A DNA stretch of 64,000 bases from Synechococcus sp. RedBA-s (lineage in GTDB: Bacteria > Cyanobacteriota > Cyanobacteriia > PCC-6307 > Cyanobiaceae), in contig NZ_JAGQBF010000009.1 of the NCBI RefSeq assembly GCF_024345495.1, forward strand, positions 36,299 through 100,298, written 5' to 3'. The notes beneath the pieces were generated by a model. The model was not told the DNA's origin and ran no database searches. It saw only the letters and a program-made list of their open reading frames with translations. Every line of letters begins with the position of its first letter. Positions within the stretch are counted from its first letter, which is position 1. Positions 8,598 through 18,953 of this stretch are shown here, in pieces. The position numbers and the translations under genes were made by a program.

Positions 8598-10085
8598 TCA
8601 GAACGTGATCTTGCCCCTGAGACCGGCGACGGTTTCGGTGGCGAAGTTGGCCCTGGCTGGATCGATGAGCTGCAGGTCGGCTGTGAGGATGAACCAGGGA
8701 GTGATGGCAAAGCTGTAGTAGATCTCCAGCCCCTTCTCATTATCGAGGGGAAGAAAGGGATCGATTGTGTCCTCTAGAGCTTTGCTCCAGTTGTAGTAGT
8801 AAACGCCGATACCGAAGCTGTCATAGGGGCGATTGGCGAACATCCCCTCGCCACTGATGCCGCCCACGAACGACCAGCCGATCGGATTGGGGTTGCCACT
8901 GGTTCCAGCCAGCTTCCCGTAGAGCCCGATTCCCTTGCCGGGTCTCACCTTGCTGGGAAAGAGCGTATGCCCGAACTGGAGGCTCAGATTGTTGGGATAG
9001 CTCACACCGCTGTTGTCCTGAAGGCCTGGTGGCAGGAGGATCTGCTCCAGGTCCACCTTCTTCTCCGTACTGAACGTGTAGGTGAGGCCGAGATTGGAGG
9101 GCCGATTCCAGGCCTTTCCGTTCCACTGCGCCGACAGCGAGACATTGGCACCAGTTTCGAACAGATCCTCCACCCAGTAGTTGTTGGTCTGATCGGCCGG
9201 ATCGAACACCATGGCCGAAAGACTGACCTCACCGATCTGCTGGGACAGAATCCCCCCCATGATCACCGGCGGCACCAAACCATCGGGGGGAGCCACGAAG
9301 GCCAGATTCATGAAACGATCGATTCCCCAGCCCCCGAAGAAGGGATCGTTGGCGAGCAGGTCGATCACGTTGATCTTCCCGAGCAGCAGGCTGGTGCCGC
9401 CCCAGCGCTGGCTGTAATAAAGCGAACTCGCCACCAGCTCCTCCTCTGAGCCAAGAGGGAGCACCGCGCTTGTAGTGACGGGCCAGAGGGCGCCGCCGCG
9501 GAATCCAGGCAGCCGCCCGCCCTCCAGCTCCAGGTGCAGGTGGAAGCCCCCGCCACGCCAGAGGCCCATCCGGCTGGTGTCGAGGTCGAGCAGAGCATCG
9601 ATCCGCCCGCCCGTGAAGAAGTCTTTCCCCTGGCCGTGCTTACTGAGGCTGCCCTGATCCCCAGACCACTGCCCCTGGTAGAAGCCCGTGGCGTAGAGGC
9701 GCAGCGTCCCCCCGTTCTCCGCCAGTTGGCTGCGATCGCCGCCCCAGTCACCGGTGAGGGTGGGGCGGTTCCAGAACGTGGAAGGGGGCTTGTCGGCGCT
9801 CTCCTTTTCAGCTGTGGAGGGGACGGATTCAGGTGAAGGAGTCGGAGTCGAGGCCTGAGAAAGAGTCGAAGACACTGCCGGGGCCGCAACCACGGAAAGG
9901 CATTCCGGACCTGGGCAAGCAAGGGAGCCGAAGCCAGGATCCTTTGTTGTCCCTGCCGATTGGCCTGCGCCCTCTTCTGCTCGCCCTTCGGGGGGCAGAA
10001 GGGCGAGCGAAGCCGTCAGCGGCAGCATGCCGGCAGCGATCCAACCGATTAAGGCACGAACCATGAGCCAATGGCCTTGTCCCAT
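8598..10085 (-). CDS. OprB-family carbohydrate-selective porin
   Basis: A signal peptide (VRALIGWIAAGMLPLTASLA) is followed by a Ser/Pro/Thr-rich linker and an outer-membrane beta-barrel of the OprB type. The barrel begins with the family signature LTGDWGGDRSQLAENG and ends in a terminal phenylalanine (GLRGKITF), as outer-membrane proteins do. Typical barrel segments include LYYSQRWGGTSLLLGKINV and GVYYYNWSK. It lacks the SLH domain found in most cyanobacterial SomA/SomB porins, resembling instead proteobacterial OprB, so transfer is possible. It follows sulfatase B on the same strand, 137 bases downstream, which suggests that it admits that enzyme's substrate. The start may be the ATG at 10085 or 10064; the frame is open further upstream. 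Confidence 0.85.
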   Translation of the reverse strand: MGQGHWLMVRALIGWIAAGMLPLTASLALLPPEGRAEEGAGQSAGTTKDPGFGSLACPGPECLSVVAAPAVSSTLSQASTPTPSPESVPSTAEKESADKPPSTFWNRPTLTGDWGGDRSQLAENGGTLRLYATGFYQGQWSGDQGSLSKHGQGKDFFTGGRIDALLDLDTSRMGLWRGGGFHLHLELEGGRLPGFRGGALWPVTTSAVLPLGSEEELVASSLYYSQRWGGTSLLLGKINVIDLLANDPFFGGWGIDRFMNLAFVAPPDGLVPPVIMGGILSQQIGEVSLSAMVFDPADQTNNYWVEDLFETGANVSLSAQWNGKAWNRPSNLGLTYTFSTEKKVDLEQILLPPGLQDNSGVSYPNNLSLQFGHTLFPSKVRPGKGIGLYGKLAGTSGNPNPIGWSFVGGISGEGMFANRPYDSFGIGVYYYNWSKALEDTIDPFLPLDNEKGLEIYYSFAITPWFILTADLQLIDPARANFATETVAGLRGKITF

Positions 10086-10222
10086 CGGCTTTCGTCCGGC
10101 ACTTCGCAAACCTCTGTGATTGATAGGTGAAGCCGGACCGTGGCCTAGCTCACCGACCAGCAGCTCAACAGGCCTAAGACGCAAGGCTGCCCCGAGCGCA
10201 GTGGCCACCAGAGAGACCAGGC

Positions 10223-12577
10223 TCACTGCCGCGCCAGGATCATGCGCATCTGCTCCTGCAGGTGCTCCACCGGTTCACCGGAGACGTCCACCATCGCCCG
10301 CTTCACCACACCGGCGTAGGCGAAGGGGGGCTTGTAGTCCGGCATGGTGGGGGAACCGGGGTCGGCGCCCACGGCAACCCCGGCCGCCAGGCCGAGGCTC
10401 AGGGGAATCGTGACCGGCAGATCCCCTTCACCCACCGGCTGCCCGTCCACGAACAAGGCAATGTGGGCCGGCGTCCCTTTCCCCTTGGCGATGTCGGCAG
10501 GACCCGTTGGGGTGAATTCCATACTCAGGATGTGGTGGCCACTCGGGATCTGCGCCGTGGACGTCACCCGGAAGTAGGTGTCGGCCACGTAGTTGTAGCC
10601 GTAGGTGAGCGTTCCGTTCTGCACGTAGAATGAGAAACCGCCATCGTTGCCGCCCATGCTGAACAGCACGCCGTCGGCGCCCGTCTCCGGCACGATCACC
10701 TCCACGGAGATGGAATGGGACCTGTTCAAGACGCGTGGGGCGGCATTGCCTGGCACCACCTGAGTGCCGGGGTAATAGATGTAGCGCTGCCGATCCAGGG
10801 CGATCTGGGGACGCTCGGTCATGAAACGCTGGGTACCGCGGCTGTCGATCGGCAGCACGTTGTACTTGCCGGCCTCCACGTACCACATGCCGATCATGGC
10901 GATCAGCCGATCCCGCTCCGTGGCGGCCAGGTTGTTGGTTTCGGCGAAATCCTCCTCAAGGTTGTACAGCTCCCAGCCATGGGCATCGAGTTGGATCAGC
11001 TGGTCGTAGCTGATCGGATCGCCGAAGCTGCGGCCGGATTCGCTGAATGAGGTGCCCGGCCAGGGACAGACCGCCCGCCAGCCCTGGTGATACAGGGAGC
11101 GATGGCCAAACATCTCGAAGTACTGGGTGAGATGCAGGCTCGGAGCAGCGGCGGCGTCGAAGCAGCTGTGCAGGCTGTAACCCTCGATCGGGCTCTGAGT
11201 CACACCCCGGATCGCCGTAGGTGCCTCAAGGCCGAGGGCATCGAGCACGGTGGGGACCAAATCGATGGCGTGACAATACTGGCTACGAATCTCACCCTTG
11301 GCCGTCAGGCCCTTCGGCCAGCTCACGATGAAGGGATCGCTGGTGCCACCTCGGTAGGTTTCGCGCTTCCAGCGCCGGAAGGGGGTGTTGCCGGCGTGGG
11401 TCCAGCCCCAGGGATAGTGGTTGAAATACTTCGGACCGCCGATGTCATCGATGGCGGCTAGATTCTGCTCGAGATTGTCGGGAACGTTGTTGAAGAATTT
11501 ACCTTCGTTCACCGAACCGCTGGGCCCTCCCTCGGAGCTGGCCCCGTTGTCGGAGATCAGCATGATCAGGGTGTTGTCGTATTCGCCCAGATCCTTCAGG
11601 AACTTGATGAGCTCGCCGATGTAATGGTCGGTGTGCTCGAGGAAGCCGGCGAACACCTCCATCATGCGGGCATAGAGGCGCTTCTCATCCGCTGAAAGCC
11701 CTTCCCAAGCCTGCACATCGGGATCGTGGCGCGAGAGCACCGTGTTAGCCGGGATGATGCCGAGTTCTTTCTGGCGAGCAAAGGTATGCTCACGGTAGGC
11801 ATTCCAGCCACCATCAAACTTGCCCTTATATTTATCAGCCCATTCCTTCGGCACATGGTGCGGCGCATGCATGGCGCCGGTGCAGAAGTACATGAAGAAT
11901 GGCTTGTTAGGGGCCACCTGCTTGGCGTCGGCAATCATCGCCTTGGCCTTCTCCACTAGATCCGGCGTGAGGTGATAGCCCTGCTCGGGGGTGGCGGGGG
12001 GTTCCACCTGGGTGTTGTCACGCACCAGCTCCGGGTAGTACTGGTGTGTGTCACCCCCGAGGAAGCCGTAGAAACGCTCGAATCCCCGTCCCAGGGGCCA
12101 GCGGTCGTAGGGGCCGGCCGCCGAGGTGGCCTCTGCTGGGGTGAGGTGCCACTTGCCCACGGCATAGGTGTTGTAGCCCTTCTGCAGCAGGATCTCGGAG
12201 AGGAAACCGTTCTCGAAGGGGATGTAGCCGTTGGAGCCGGGATAGCCCATCGAGCCTTCGGTAATGCAGGCCAGTCCGTTGGAGTGGTGGTTACGGCCCG
12301 TGAGCAAGCAGGAGCGCGATGGCGAGCAGAGCGCCGTGGTGTGCATGTTGCTGAAGCGCAGGCCATCGGCCGCCAGGGCATCGATGTTCGGTGTGGCGAT
12401 CGGACTGCCGTAGCAACCGAGCTGGCCGAAGCCCATGTCATCGAAGACGATGTACAGCACATTGGGACTGCCGTCCGGGGCGCGGTTCGGCTCGGGCCAG
12501 GCCGGGGTGGACACATCGGCGGTTCGGCCAATTACACCGGGGAAGGCGGCACCGGGCTTGTATTCGTTCAACGCCAT
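10223..12577 (-). CDS. Sulfatase B (arylsulfatase, CSPSR active site)
   Basis: This 784-residue formylglycine sulfatase belongs to the long form known from mycobacterial and pseudomonad arylsulfatases. Metal-binding aspartates are D46-D47 in LYIVFDDMGFGQ. The catalytic cysteine is Cys84 in ALCSPSRSCLLTGR, a canonical C-x-P-x-R motif. Also present are AVGKWHLTP (catalytic Lys and His), [13 protein letters not shown] (metal ligands) and PFRRWKRETYRGG. The last 180 or so residues form a separate beta-rich region (GVLFSMGGNDGGFSFYVQNG, HIALFVDGQPVG), resembling a LamG/jelly-roll fold. No signal peptide is visible, so the enzyme is probably cytoplasmic. It leads a two-gene unit with the OprB porin. 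Substrate unknown. Confidence 0.94.
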   Translation of the reverse strand: MALNEYKPGAAFPGVIGRTADVSTPAWPEPNRAPDGSPNVLYIVFDDMGFGQLGCYGSPIATPNIDALAADGLRFSNMHTTALCSPSRSCLLTGRNHHSNGLACITEGSMGYPGSNGYIPFENGFLSEILLQKGYNTYAVGKWHLTPAEATSAAGPYDRWPLGRGFERFYGFLGGDTHQYYPELVRDNTQVEPPATPEQGYHLTPDLVEKAKAMIADAKQVAPNKPFFMYFCTGAMHAPHHVPKEWADKYKGKFDGGWNAYREHTFARQKELGIIPANTVLSRHDPDVQAWEGLSADEKRLYARMMEVFAGFLEHTDHYIGELIKFLKDLGEYDNTLIMLISDNGASSEGGPSGSVNEGKFFNNVPDNLEQNLAAIDDIGGPKYFNHYPWGWTHAGNTPFRRWKRETYRGGTSDPFIVSWPKGLTAKGEIRSQYCHAIDLVPTVLDALGLEAPTAIRGVTQSPIEGYSLHSCFDAAAAPSLHLTQYFEMFGHRSLYHQGWRAVCPWPGTSFSESGRSFGDPISYDQLIQLDAHGWELYNLEEDFAETNNLAATERDRLIAMIGMWYVEAGKYNVLPIDSRGTQRFMTERPQIALDRQRYIYYPGTQVVPGNAAPRVLNRSHSISVEVIVPETGADGVLFSMGGNDGGFSFYVQNGTLTYGYNYVADTYFRVTSTAQIPSGHHILSMEFTPTGPADIAKGKGTPAHIALFVDGQPVGEGDLPVTIPLSLGLAAGVAVGADPGSPTMPDYKPPFAYAGVVKRAMVDVSGEPVEHLQEQMRMILARQ

Positions 12578-12708
12578 CGGATCAGCCAGAAGGGAAAGGC
12601 ACTGCTGAGAACTTACCCAGCTGATCCGGAAGCGCCTTCCGGCTGTGGTGAGAACTACACCTGCCGCAACAGGGCGTCAGCCTGAAAGATCGTCAGGGTG
12701 CCGTGGTT

Positions 12709-12795
12709 TCACACCTTCACCGGCTGCCCCAGCGCGAGGAGAAGGGTGGCGCATGCCAGGCCCATCGGGCCGCCACCCAGAACGGCGATGCTCAT
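12709..12795 (-). pseudogene. N-terminal scrap of an FAD/NAD-dependent oxidoreductase
   Basis: A 28-codon frame from an ATG at 12795 reads MSIAVLGGGPMGLACATLLL and stops shortly after. The stretch IAVLGGGPMGLA is the dinucleotide-binding beta-alpha-beta start (GxGxxG) of amine-oxidase or protoporphyrinogen-oxidase-like flavoproteins, but nothing recognisable follows. I read it as the surviving 5' end of a deleted gene. It fills part of the 302-base gap between sulfatase B and marC, which otherwise should hold the divergent promoters of those two genes. Confidence 0.4.
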
Positions 12796-12879
12796 TGGGG
12801 ATCTGGGGGCATCCAAACTCCGTTGCAGAAATCGGCTTCAGGCGTGCCCACCATCGCTGGCCGTGCAAGATTCCGGTCC

Positions 12880-13668
12880 ATGCGCCCACCTTCCCCTCGG
12901 TCCTCCCTGCTGCTGCTGTTTGGCGGCGTTCTGGTGGCCTGCCTTGCGTCCGCGGCGGCGGCTGCCGTGCCAGCCTCGAGGTTCGAGGCCCAGGCCAGCC
13001 TGATCCCGAAGCTGCGGGAGTTCTACGGCGGGATGGGTGGTTACCGGGCATTGATCCCGATCCTGATCCTCACGATCGGCCCGCTGAAGATCATCCCGGC
13101 TTTCGTGAAGCTCACCGCCCACGCCGATCCCCCCCTGCGCAGGCGCATGGCCTGGCGCGCCTCCCTGATCGCCACGGCCGTGCTGATCGTCCTGGCTCTC
13201 TCGGGCTGGAAGCTGCTGATCAACTACAACATCCCGCTCACGGCGATCCTGTTTTCCGGCGGACTGGTGCTGGTTCTGGTGGCGTTGCGGATGGTGCTGG
13301 CCCAGTACGGCGACGAGGACGATCGCCCCGATCCGCCCCCAGCCGAGCCCTCCATGGCCCAGGTGGTGCAACCGCTGGTGTTCCCCACAATTCTCACGCC
13401 CTACGGCATCGCCGTGGTGATCACGATGTCGGCCCTTGTGCGACAGCTGGAGGGCACGCCGTTCTGGCTGATGGGTCTGCTGGTGGCCGTTATGGCGGTG
13501 AACCTCCTGGCGATGCTGTTCGCCCGGCCGATCCTGCGGGTGATCCAGCCTCGCTTCCTCCAGCTGTTGGGATTGGTGCTGAGCGTGATCCAGCTGGCGC
13601 TCGGCTTCTCGATGATCTTCACGTCCATCGAGATTCAGGCGCTCGTGCTGCGCCAGATCCTGAGCTGA
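12880..13668 (+). CDS. MarC-family integral membrane protein
   Basis: This 262-residue protein has an N-terminal signal-like segment and then six hydrophobic helices, the first reading LIPILILTIGPLKIIPAFVKLT, the typical MarC/UPF0056 opening with its conserved Gly-Pro. Other helices include LLINYNIPLTAILFSGGLVL and TILTPYGIAVVITMSALV. MarC proteins sit in the inner membrane; their transported substrate is not established. The start is the ATG at 12880; a longer open frame from 12703 runs through a gene relic and is not conserved in composition. It is the only plus-strand gene within an otherwise minus-strand part of the island and is convergent with the DUF1254 fusion. Confidence 0.85.
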   Translation: MRPPSPRSSLLLLFGGVLVACLASAAAAAVPASRFEAQASLIPKLREFYGGMGGYRALIPILILTIGPLKIIPAFVKLTAHADPPLRRRMAWRASLIATAVLIVLALSGWKLLINYNIPLTAILFSGGLVLVLVALRMVLAQYGDEDDRPDPPPAEPSMAQVVQPLVFPTILTPYGIAVVITMSALVRQLEGTPFWLMGLLVAVMAVNLLAMLFARPILRVIQPRFLQLLGLVLSVIQLALGFSMIFTSIEIQALVLRQILS

Positions 13669-13675
13669 TCGGCCT

Positions 13676-13714
13676 GGCCCTTGGTGTTCAGGTGTCTGGC
13701 ACCAAACCTTGGGC
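13676..13714. terminator. Possible bidirectional hairpin between convergent genes
   Basis: Between the marC stop and the DUF1254 stop the sequence contains GGCCCTTGGTG followed, after a short loop, by CACCAA and then CTTGGGCC. The arms pair imperfectly, with an internal bulge. Position between two converging genes fits a shared terminator; no T run follows. Confidence 0.3.
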
Positions 13715-13745
13715 CTGATTCGATCCGCCGGCTTTGGATCAAGGC

Positions 13746-16475
13746 TTATTCCACAGGCTCGATATCGGCGAGCTTCCAGCTGCGATCAAAATAGGGCTCG
13801 GTCGGGGCGTACAAACGGAAGTAGGTGAACCAGCCTTTTCCGGGAATCGTCGGGACCCAGTTCTTCTCCATCCCCGTGGGAGCGGTCGGCCCGAAGGTGA
13901 TGTCCGTCGAACCGTCGGCGTTCTTGATCAAATCCATGCGTGACGAGCGATCGGCGATTTCTTCCTTGTTGTCGATGAAGCAGCGGGACTCGTTGTCGTA
14001 GGCGGTCACCGACCAGAACTGCTTGGCGGGCACATGGGCGTCCACGCGCAGGCGATAGGTCTTGCCGCCGTCAAGCCAGTTGCCGTCCCGGTCCTTGGTG
14101 GCTTCGAGGTAGGTCTGTCCCACGCCGGGCACCTTGGTGGCCATGGCCTTGGCGGCGGTCACCGCCTCGTAGAACCACGACGCATATTCATCCAGCGGCG
14201 CCGAAAACTCGGGTTCCGCGCCGGGCTCAAAACCCAGCGAGATCTCCCAGCGCCGGTCCGGCCAGATGGCCGCAGTCGCGAAGCGTTTCTGATAGGCATT
14301 GGCACGTGCCATCGCTTCACCGACCAGCACCGCTTCGCTCAGGAGTTCGGTCTGTCGCGCGTCCGGCTCGAAGGGCTTGCCTTTCTCGATGCCCAGGGGC
14401 TTGAGCATCGCCATCATGAGGCGGTCACGTTCGCGAACAGGCTCCTGGTTGAGTGTGGCGGCAAGTAAGTCCCAATAGGCCATGCCGCGCGGATGGGTGC
14501 CGCTCCAGGGCTTGCCGCCGGGAGAAACGAATCGAGTGGCCTGAGGTGCTGCGCGCTCGCTGTAGGGGTAGATGCGGAACTTCTCGAGCAGCGCCTTGGC
14601 GACCTGCGGGTCGGGACTGAGCACGCGAAAACCGATGAACACACTGACGGTCGGTGCACGCACCACGCGGTACCCCGCAGCCATCGGATCCTCGTGTACC
14701 GGGCTCAGCACGAGGATCTTGTCGCCCATGGCCTTGTCGGGGCCTGCTTCGCCAAACTCGCCGCCGTCAACGCCGAGTTGCCACATGCTGCTGATGCCCC
14801 CGGCCGTTGGCCCGGCCGGGATTTCGACGACCAGCGGCCCGGTGCGCCCGAGATTGGGGAAGCCGAGGATATAGGGGGTGGTGGCGTTGGCCGTGAGCAG
14901 GCCCAGCTTGTCGCGGTAGCTGTTGTAGATGACCAGGTCGGTGTCCTTCGCCCCGAACACCTGCTCATGCTGTTGCTGCCATCGGGCGAAGCCCATCAAC
15001 GGCAGCGACCACAGGTAGGCCTGGGTGGCCCGCTGGAAATCCATCTGATCAAACAGTGTCTTGACGGTGGCTTGCGAGGGGTAGCCGCGCTCGAACTCGA
15101 GCCTGCCGATGCGCGTGTCGATTGTTTCCAGCACAGGGCTGTCCACTCGGTGCATCGCCGGTTGCTGCCAGCGGCCATCGAGCACTTCAGCTTTGGGGAG
15201 ATAGATGCGCAGCACCGCGTAGAACGGACCTGCTGGCGCCGGCAGCCAGTTGGATTCCAGCGCCGCCCCCGGTGAATCCTTCTGGAGATAGATCGTCACC
15301 GAGCCGTCTGGGTCTTGCTTGAACGACTCGGCCATCGGTGAATTGATCAGGTAGCGATTCAGACGGTTTTCCACCAGCGTGCGGGTGTTGCCGTCGTACA
15401 TCGTGAGCGACCAGAACGCATGGGCCGGAGGCAACGCCCCCTTCTCGAACCGCAAGGTGTAGCAGTTGGAGGAGGCGTCCAAGGGCTGGCCTTCGCTGTC
15501 ATTGCCGTAGTTCGGATAGACAGCTTCTTCTTTGGAATTTCCATAGATCCCCAGATTGGCCGCCAGGAAGCGGCGCAGGTAGTTGCCCTCCAGGAATGTC
15601 CGATCGCCAAAGAGATCGATCTTCGAGATCTCTCCCGCGTTCAGTCGCCGTCGTAGCTCCTCCTCGTCCGTCCAGGCGTCAGCGATTCCATCGTCCACTG
15701 CCTTGGCCGTATCGGCCGGCAGTTTCGCCGGATCGAAGGGCAGTCCGGCACCGATGCCCAGGGTGGCGAAGCGCGCGAGTTTCTCCTCTTCCGAAGGATG
15801 GGTCGGGCAGAACTGAAGCAGGACGTTGAGGTACGGAAACAGAGCTGAGGTTTTGGTCATGCCCGCCTCAGGCTTGGGCCAGGTGATGCTCGGTGCCTGG
15901 GGCGTCTGGTTGCCCAGATACCGGCTCAATGGACGCACCTGGTAGCGCGCCTGAATCGCACGCACGTTCTCAAGGTCGGCCGGGTTGAACAGCTGGGTGC
16001 GGATCAGTGCATAGGCGATCTGGGTTTCCGAGCGAATGATCGCCTTGATGCCCTCCGGCTTCTCGCCCTTCCAATCGGGTCCGGCAATGAGAAAGTCACC
16101 ACCACTGTTACCGTGGGTGCGCGTACCGAGGTAGCCGAAGTTGTGCGTGTAAAGATCAATCAGTTGTGCGCAGTAGTAGCGATTGTCATCGATCTTTGGC
16201 ATCGTGATGACAACAGGTTCGGCGCGCAGATCCATCCAGATATAGGAATACGGCGTATCGGAGTTCGGAGTAATGAACTGCTGATCCTGGGGTGTCGCCA
16301 CTCGAGAGGAGTGACCCATGGCGTTGAAAGGCGCCTTGAAGGCGGTGCCTTCAAGGTCCACCGCCTGCTTGTAGAGCGTCTCGTAGCCAGCCACGATCGG
16401 AAAGCCGTAGATGAACGCCTCTTTGGCGACTGCGCCTGCCAGCGGCGATAGTCCCATGAGCTGTTCGAGATTCAT
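13746..16475 (-). CDS. Tandem DUF1254-DUF1214 fusion protein
   Basis: About 909 residues hold two complete DUF1254 + DUF1214 units in series. Unit one (about 1-445) contains the DUF1254 segment TPNSDTPYSYIWMDLRAEP and the DUF1214 segment PPAHAFWSLTMYDGNTRTLV. Unit two (about 460-909) contains NATTPYILGFPNLGRTGPLV and VPAKQFWSVTAYDNESRCFI. Usual family members have one unit of 400-500 residues, like the gene at 56310, which resembles unit two more. No export signal is seen, unlike the 56310 protein. Of two nearby ATGs (16481 and 16475) I prefer 16475, because a GAGG sits eight bases upstream of it. It lies between two sulfatase genes on the same strand as both. Biochemical function of these domains is not established. 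Confidence 0.9.
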   Translation of the reverse strand: MNLEQLMGLSPLAGAVAKEAFIYGFPIVAGYETLYKQAVDLEGTAFKAPFNAMGHSSRVATPQDQQFITPNSDTPYSYIWMDLRAEPVVITMPKIDDNRYYCAQLIDLYTHNFGYLGTRTHGNSGGDFLIAGPDWKGEKPEGIKAIIRSETQIAYALIRTQLFNPADLENVRAIQARYQVRPLSRYLGNQTPQAPSITWPKPEAGMTKTSALFPYLNVLLQFCPTHPSEEEKLARFATLGIGAGLPFDPAKLPADTAKAVDDGIADAWTDEEELRRRLNAGEISKIDLFGDRTFLEGNYLRRFLAANLGIYGNSKEEAVYPNYGNDSEGQPLDASSNCYTLRFEKGALPPAHAFWSLTMYDGNTRTLVENRLNRYLINSPMAESFKQDPDGSVTIYLQKDSPGAALESNWLPAPAGPFYAVLRIYLPKAEVLDGRWQQPAMHRVDSPVLETIDTRIGRLEFERGYPSQATVKTLFDQMDFQRATQAYLWSLPLMGFARWQQQHEQVFGAKDTDLVIYNSYRDKLGLLTANATTPYILGFPNLGRTGPLVVEIPAGPTAGGISSMWQLGVDGGEFGEAGPDKAMGDKILVLSPVHEDPMAAGYRVVRAPTVSVFIGFRVLSPDPQVAKALLEKFRIYPYSERAAPQATRFVSPGGKPWSGTHPRGMAYWDLLAATLNQEPVRERDRLMMAMLKPLGIEKGKPFEPDARQTELLSEAVLVGEAMARANAYQKRFATAAIWPDRRWEISLGFEPGAEPEFSAPLDEYASWFYEAVTAAKAMATKVPGVGQTYLEATKDRDGNWLDGGKTYRLRVDAHVPAKQFWSVTAYDNESRCFIDNKEEIADRSSRMDLIKNADGSTDITFGPTAPTGMEKNWVPTIPGKGWFTYFRLYAPTEPYFDRSWKLADIEPVE

Positions 16476-16565
16476 GCACATTGCCTCAAGAATTGCCGAC
16501 CAAGGGCGGGTTAACTGACGGATCTGCGTTTACCTTATCTTCTGAATGGCCGGTAGCCCCCATGC

Positions 16566-18953
16566 CTAGTCATGGGCGCCAGCGAATGCCGTATGCATGG
16601 CGTGGAGCCTTAGTTCATCCTCCGGACTAAGATTGCGCGGCCCCAATTCGATGTCCAGGCGCTTGATCGTTCCAGTAAATGCAAACGGCTTGCGATAGGT
16701 ATCGCTGACGGGTGAACCCGTGTCCGAGCCCAGGCCGAAGGTATCGATGCCGAAACGGCCAGCGACGGTATTGGCAATCCGGGTTCGGCCCACTTCCTTG
16801 CCGTTGATCCCGATCACGGCTTCGCCACCCTTACCCAACCCACCACCGTCGTAGGCAAACTCCATGGAGACGGTGGACGCCCCTGCGGGGACAGGACAAT
16901 TCGAGACGAGGTTGGTGCGCTCACGCTCAAACCAGTTGTAGTGATAAACGAGCTTGCCGTTCTGCACATACAAGGCGAAGCCCGCGGCCTGGCCACCTAA
17001 CGCCAGGATCACCCCTTCCCCACCTTCAGGCATGTCGATCTGCGCGGTGATCCGATGGGAAACGTTCTTCGTGTTCGGTGCCGCGTTCTCCGGCAACCGC
17101 GAACAACCGCTGTAGTACGTGAAGTGCCTGCGATTCGGGTCCGATCCGCCAGGAGATGGCTTCAGCACGGCCAGCCTCCCGGAACCTCGGTCATCGAGTG
17201 GGTAGACGTGGTTCTTCTCGGCCTCTTCGTCGAAAATCGCCTTGAGTTCTGCCAGTTTGTCTGGAAATTGAGCCGCCAGGTCCTTGGCTTCGCTGAAATC
17301 CTCATCGATGTTGTAGAGCTCCCACCGATCATTCTCCCAATGGGCAGGAGCAAGATCCTGCCGCCAGGGCAGCGAGTGCTGGGCGCAGGCAATCCAACCC
17401 TTGTCGTAGATGGCTCGATTGGTGAAAATCTCGAAGTATTGACGCTCGCGCACGGGGCGTGCCTCGGCGTCGTAGAAGGTTGAGGCGATGGAGACGCCAT
17501 CCATCGGCTTCTGCTCCACACCGTTGACGCTTTCCGGGGCTGGGATCTTCGCGACATCCAGGATGGTCGATGCAATGTCGATCAGGTGCGTGAACTGGGA
17601 GCGCATGGTCCCGGTGTCTTTGATCTTTGCCGGCCATGAGACCACCATCGGGTTACGGGTACCACCCAGGTGAGAGGCCACCTGCTTGACCCACTGGAAC
17701 GGGGCATTGCCTGCCCAGGCCCACCCGAGCGGATAGTGCGGCTCCGTATGGGGCTCGCCGATCTCATCGAGGATCTTCATGGTGTCCGCCAGGGAGGAGG
17801 GAACACCGTTGAGGTTCATGACCTCGTTGGCGGTGCCAGAAAAGCCTCCTTCGGAGCTGGCACCGTTGTCGCCGACGATGTAAAAGACCAACGTATTTTC
17901 GCCGTCGGGCAGTTCCTTCACCGCATCGAGCAGGCGGCCGCACTCGTGATCGGTGAAGGCGAGATAGCCGGCGAAGTTCTCCATGAACCGCGCGTACAGG
18001 GTTTTCTCATCGGCAGTGAGGGAATCCCACGGCTGAACCCATTCGGGGCGAGGCGTCAGTTCGGTATCAGGCGGGATGATGCCCATCTCCAACTGTCGCC
18101 GGTAGGTCTCCTCACGCACGGCATCCCAGCCGGCATCAAACTGACCTTTGAATTTTTCACGCCAGTCTCGCGGTGAATGGTGAGGGGCATGGGCCGCACC
18201 GGGGGCAAAGTACATGAAGACAGGCTTGTCCGGCGCCACGGACTTGCTGTACTGCATCCAGTCGATCGCCTTGTCAGTCATGTCCGTCATGAAGTGGTAG
18301 CCCTCTTCTGGCGTCTTCGCAGGTTCCACAGCGACGGTGTTCTCGAACAGCACTGGGTAGTACTGGTGCGTTTCACCACCGATGAAGCCGTAGAAGTAAT
18401 CGAATCCCATGCCGGTCGGCCAGCGGTCAAAGGGGCCAACGACGCTGCTCTCCCAGTCGGGCGTGTTGTGGTTCTTGCCGAACCACGACGTGTTGTAGCC
18501 GTTGCCCCTCAGCACCTCGCCGATGGTCGCGGTGCTCTTTGGAATCATGTTGTTGTAGCTGGGGAAGCCCGTGGCCCATTCCGTGAGAAAGCCGGAAGCA
18601 CAGTTGTGATGATTGCGTCCTGTGATCAGCGCAGCGCGTGAGGGCGCACAGATCGCCGTGGTGTGAAAACGCGAGTAGCGCAGCCCTTCCGCGGCGAGTT
18701 TGTCCAGTTGTGGCGTCGGTACCGGACCACCGAACGTACTGACCTGGCCGAAGCCCACATCGTCCAGCAGAATGACGACAACATTCGGGGCACCCTCCGG
18801 CGGTGCTGGAAGCCGGGGCCAGTCCCCTTCGGATTCGAGATAGGTCTTGCCGACCTTGCCCCGAAAGGGCAATTCCGGCAGCGGGAGCTTTGAACGATCC
18901 CGATCGGCCCCGGGATTGTCACCTGCATTCGAGGGGGTCGTTTCAGCCTTCAT
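16566..18953 (-). CDS. Sulfatase C (arylsulfatase, CAPSR active site)
   Basis: This 795-residue long-form formylglycine sulfatase is paralogous to sulfatase B. Metal-binding aspartates are D64-D65 in [12 protein letters not shown]; catalytic Cys102 lies in [14 protein letters not shown]. Other conserved segments are [26 protein letters not shown] and a C-terminal beta-rich domain with [16 protein letters not shown] choose the ATG at 18953, preceded by GAGGG at suitable spacing, over the in-frame TTG four codons earlier. No signal peptide is visible. It lies upstream of the DUF1254 fusion on the same strand (gap of 90 bases, possibly one unit) and is divergent from the FGE gene at 19213. The 260 bases between them should carry both promoters. 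Confidence 0.94.
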   Translation of the reverse strand: MKAETTPSNAGDNPGADRDRSKLPLPELPFRGKVGKTYLESEGDWPRLPAPPEGAPNVVVILLDDVGFGQVSTFGGPVPTPQLDKLAAEGLRYSRFHTTAICAPSRAALITGRNHHNCASGFLTEWATGFPSYNNMIPKSTATIGEVLRGNGYNTSWFGKNHNTPDWESSVVGPFDRWPTGMGFDYFYGFIGGETHQYYPVLFENTVAVEPAKTPEEGYHFMTDMTDKAIDWMQYSKSVAPDKPVFMYFAPGAAHAPHHSPRDWREKFKGQFDAGWDAVREETYRRQLEMGIIPPDTELTPRPEWVQPWDSLTADEKTLYARFMENFAGYLAFTDHECGRLLDAVKELPDGENTLVFYIVGDNGASSEGGFSGTANEVMNLNGVPSSLADTMKILDEIGEPHTEPHYPLGWAWAGNAPFQWVKQVASHLGGTRNPMVVSWPAKIKDTGTMRSQFTHLIDIASTILDVAKIPAPESVNGVEQKPMDGVSIASTFYDAEARPVRERQYFEIFTNRAIYDKGWIACAQHSLPWRQDLAPAHWENDRWELYNIDEDFSEAKDLAAQFPDKLAELKAIFDEEAEKNHVYPLDDRGSGRLAVLKPSPGGSDPNRRHFTYYSGCSRLPENAAPNTKNVSHRITAQIDMPEGGEGVILALGGQAAGFALYVQNGKLVYHYNWFERERTNLVSNCPVPAGASTVSMEFAYDGGGLGKGGEAVIGINGKEVGRTRIANTVAGRFGIDTFGLGSDTGSPVSDTYRKPFAFTGTIKRLDIELGPRNLSPEDELRLHAMHTAFAGAHD

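Noticed and set aside
12703..12879. In-frame N-terminal extension of the MarC gene
   Set aside because: It crosses a gene relic and lacks hydrophobic or conserved character; ATG 12880 fits the family.
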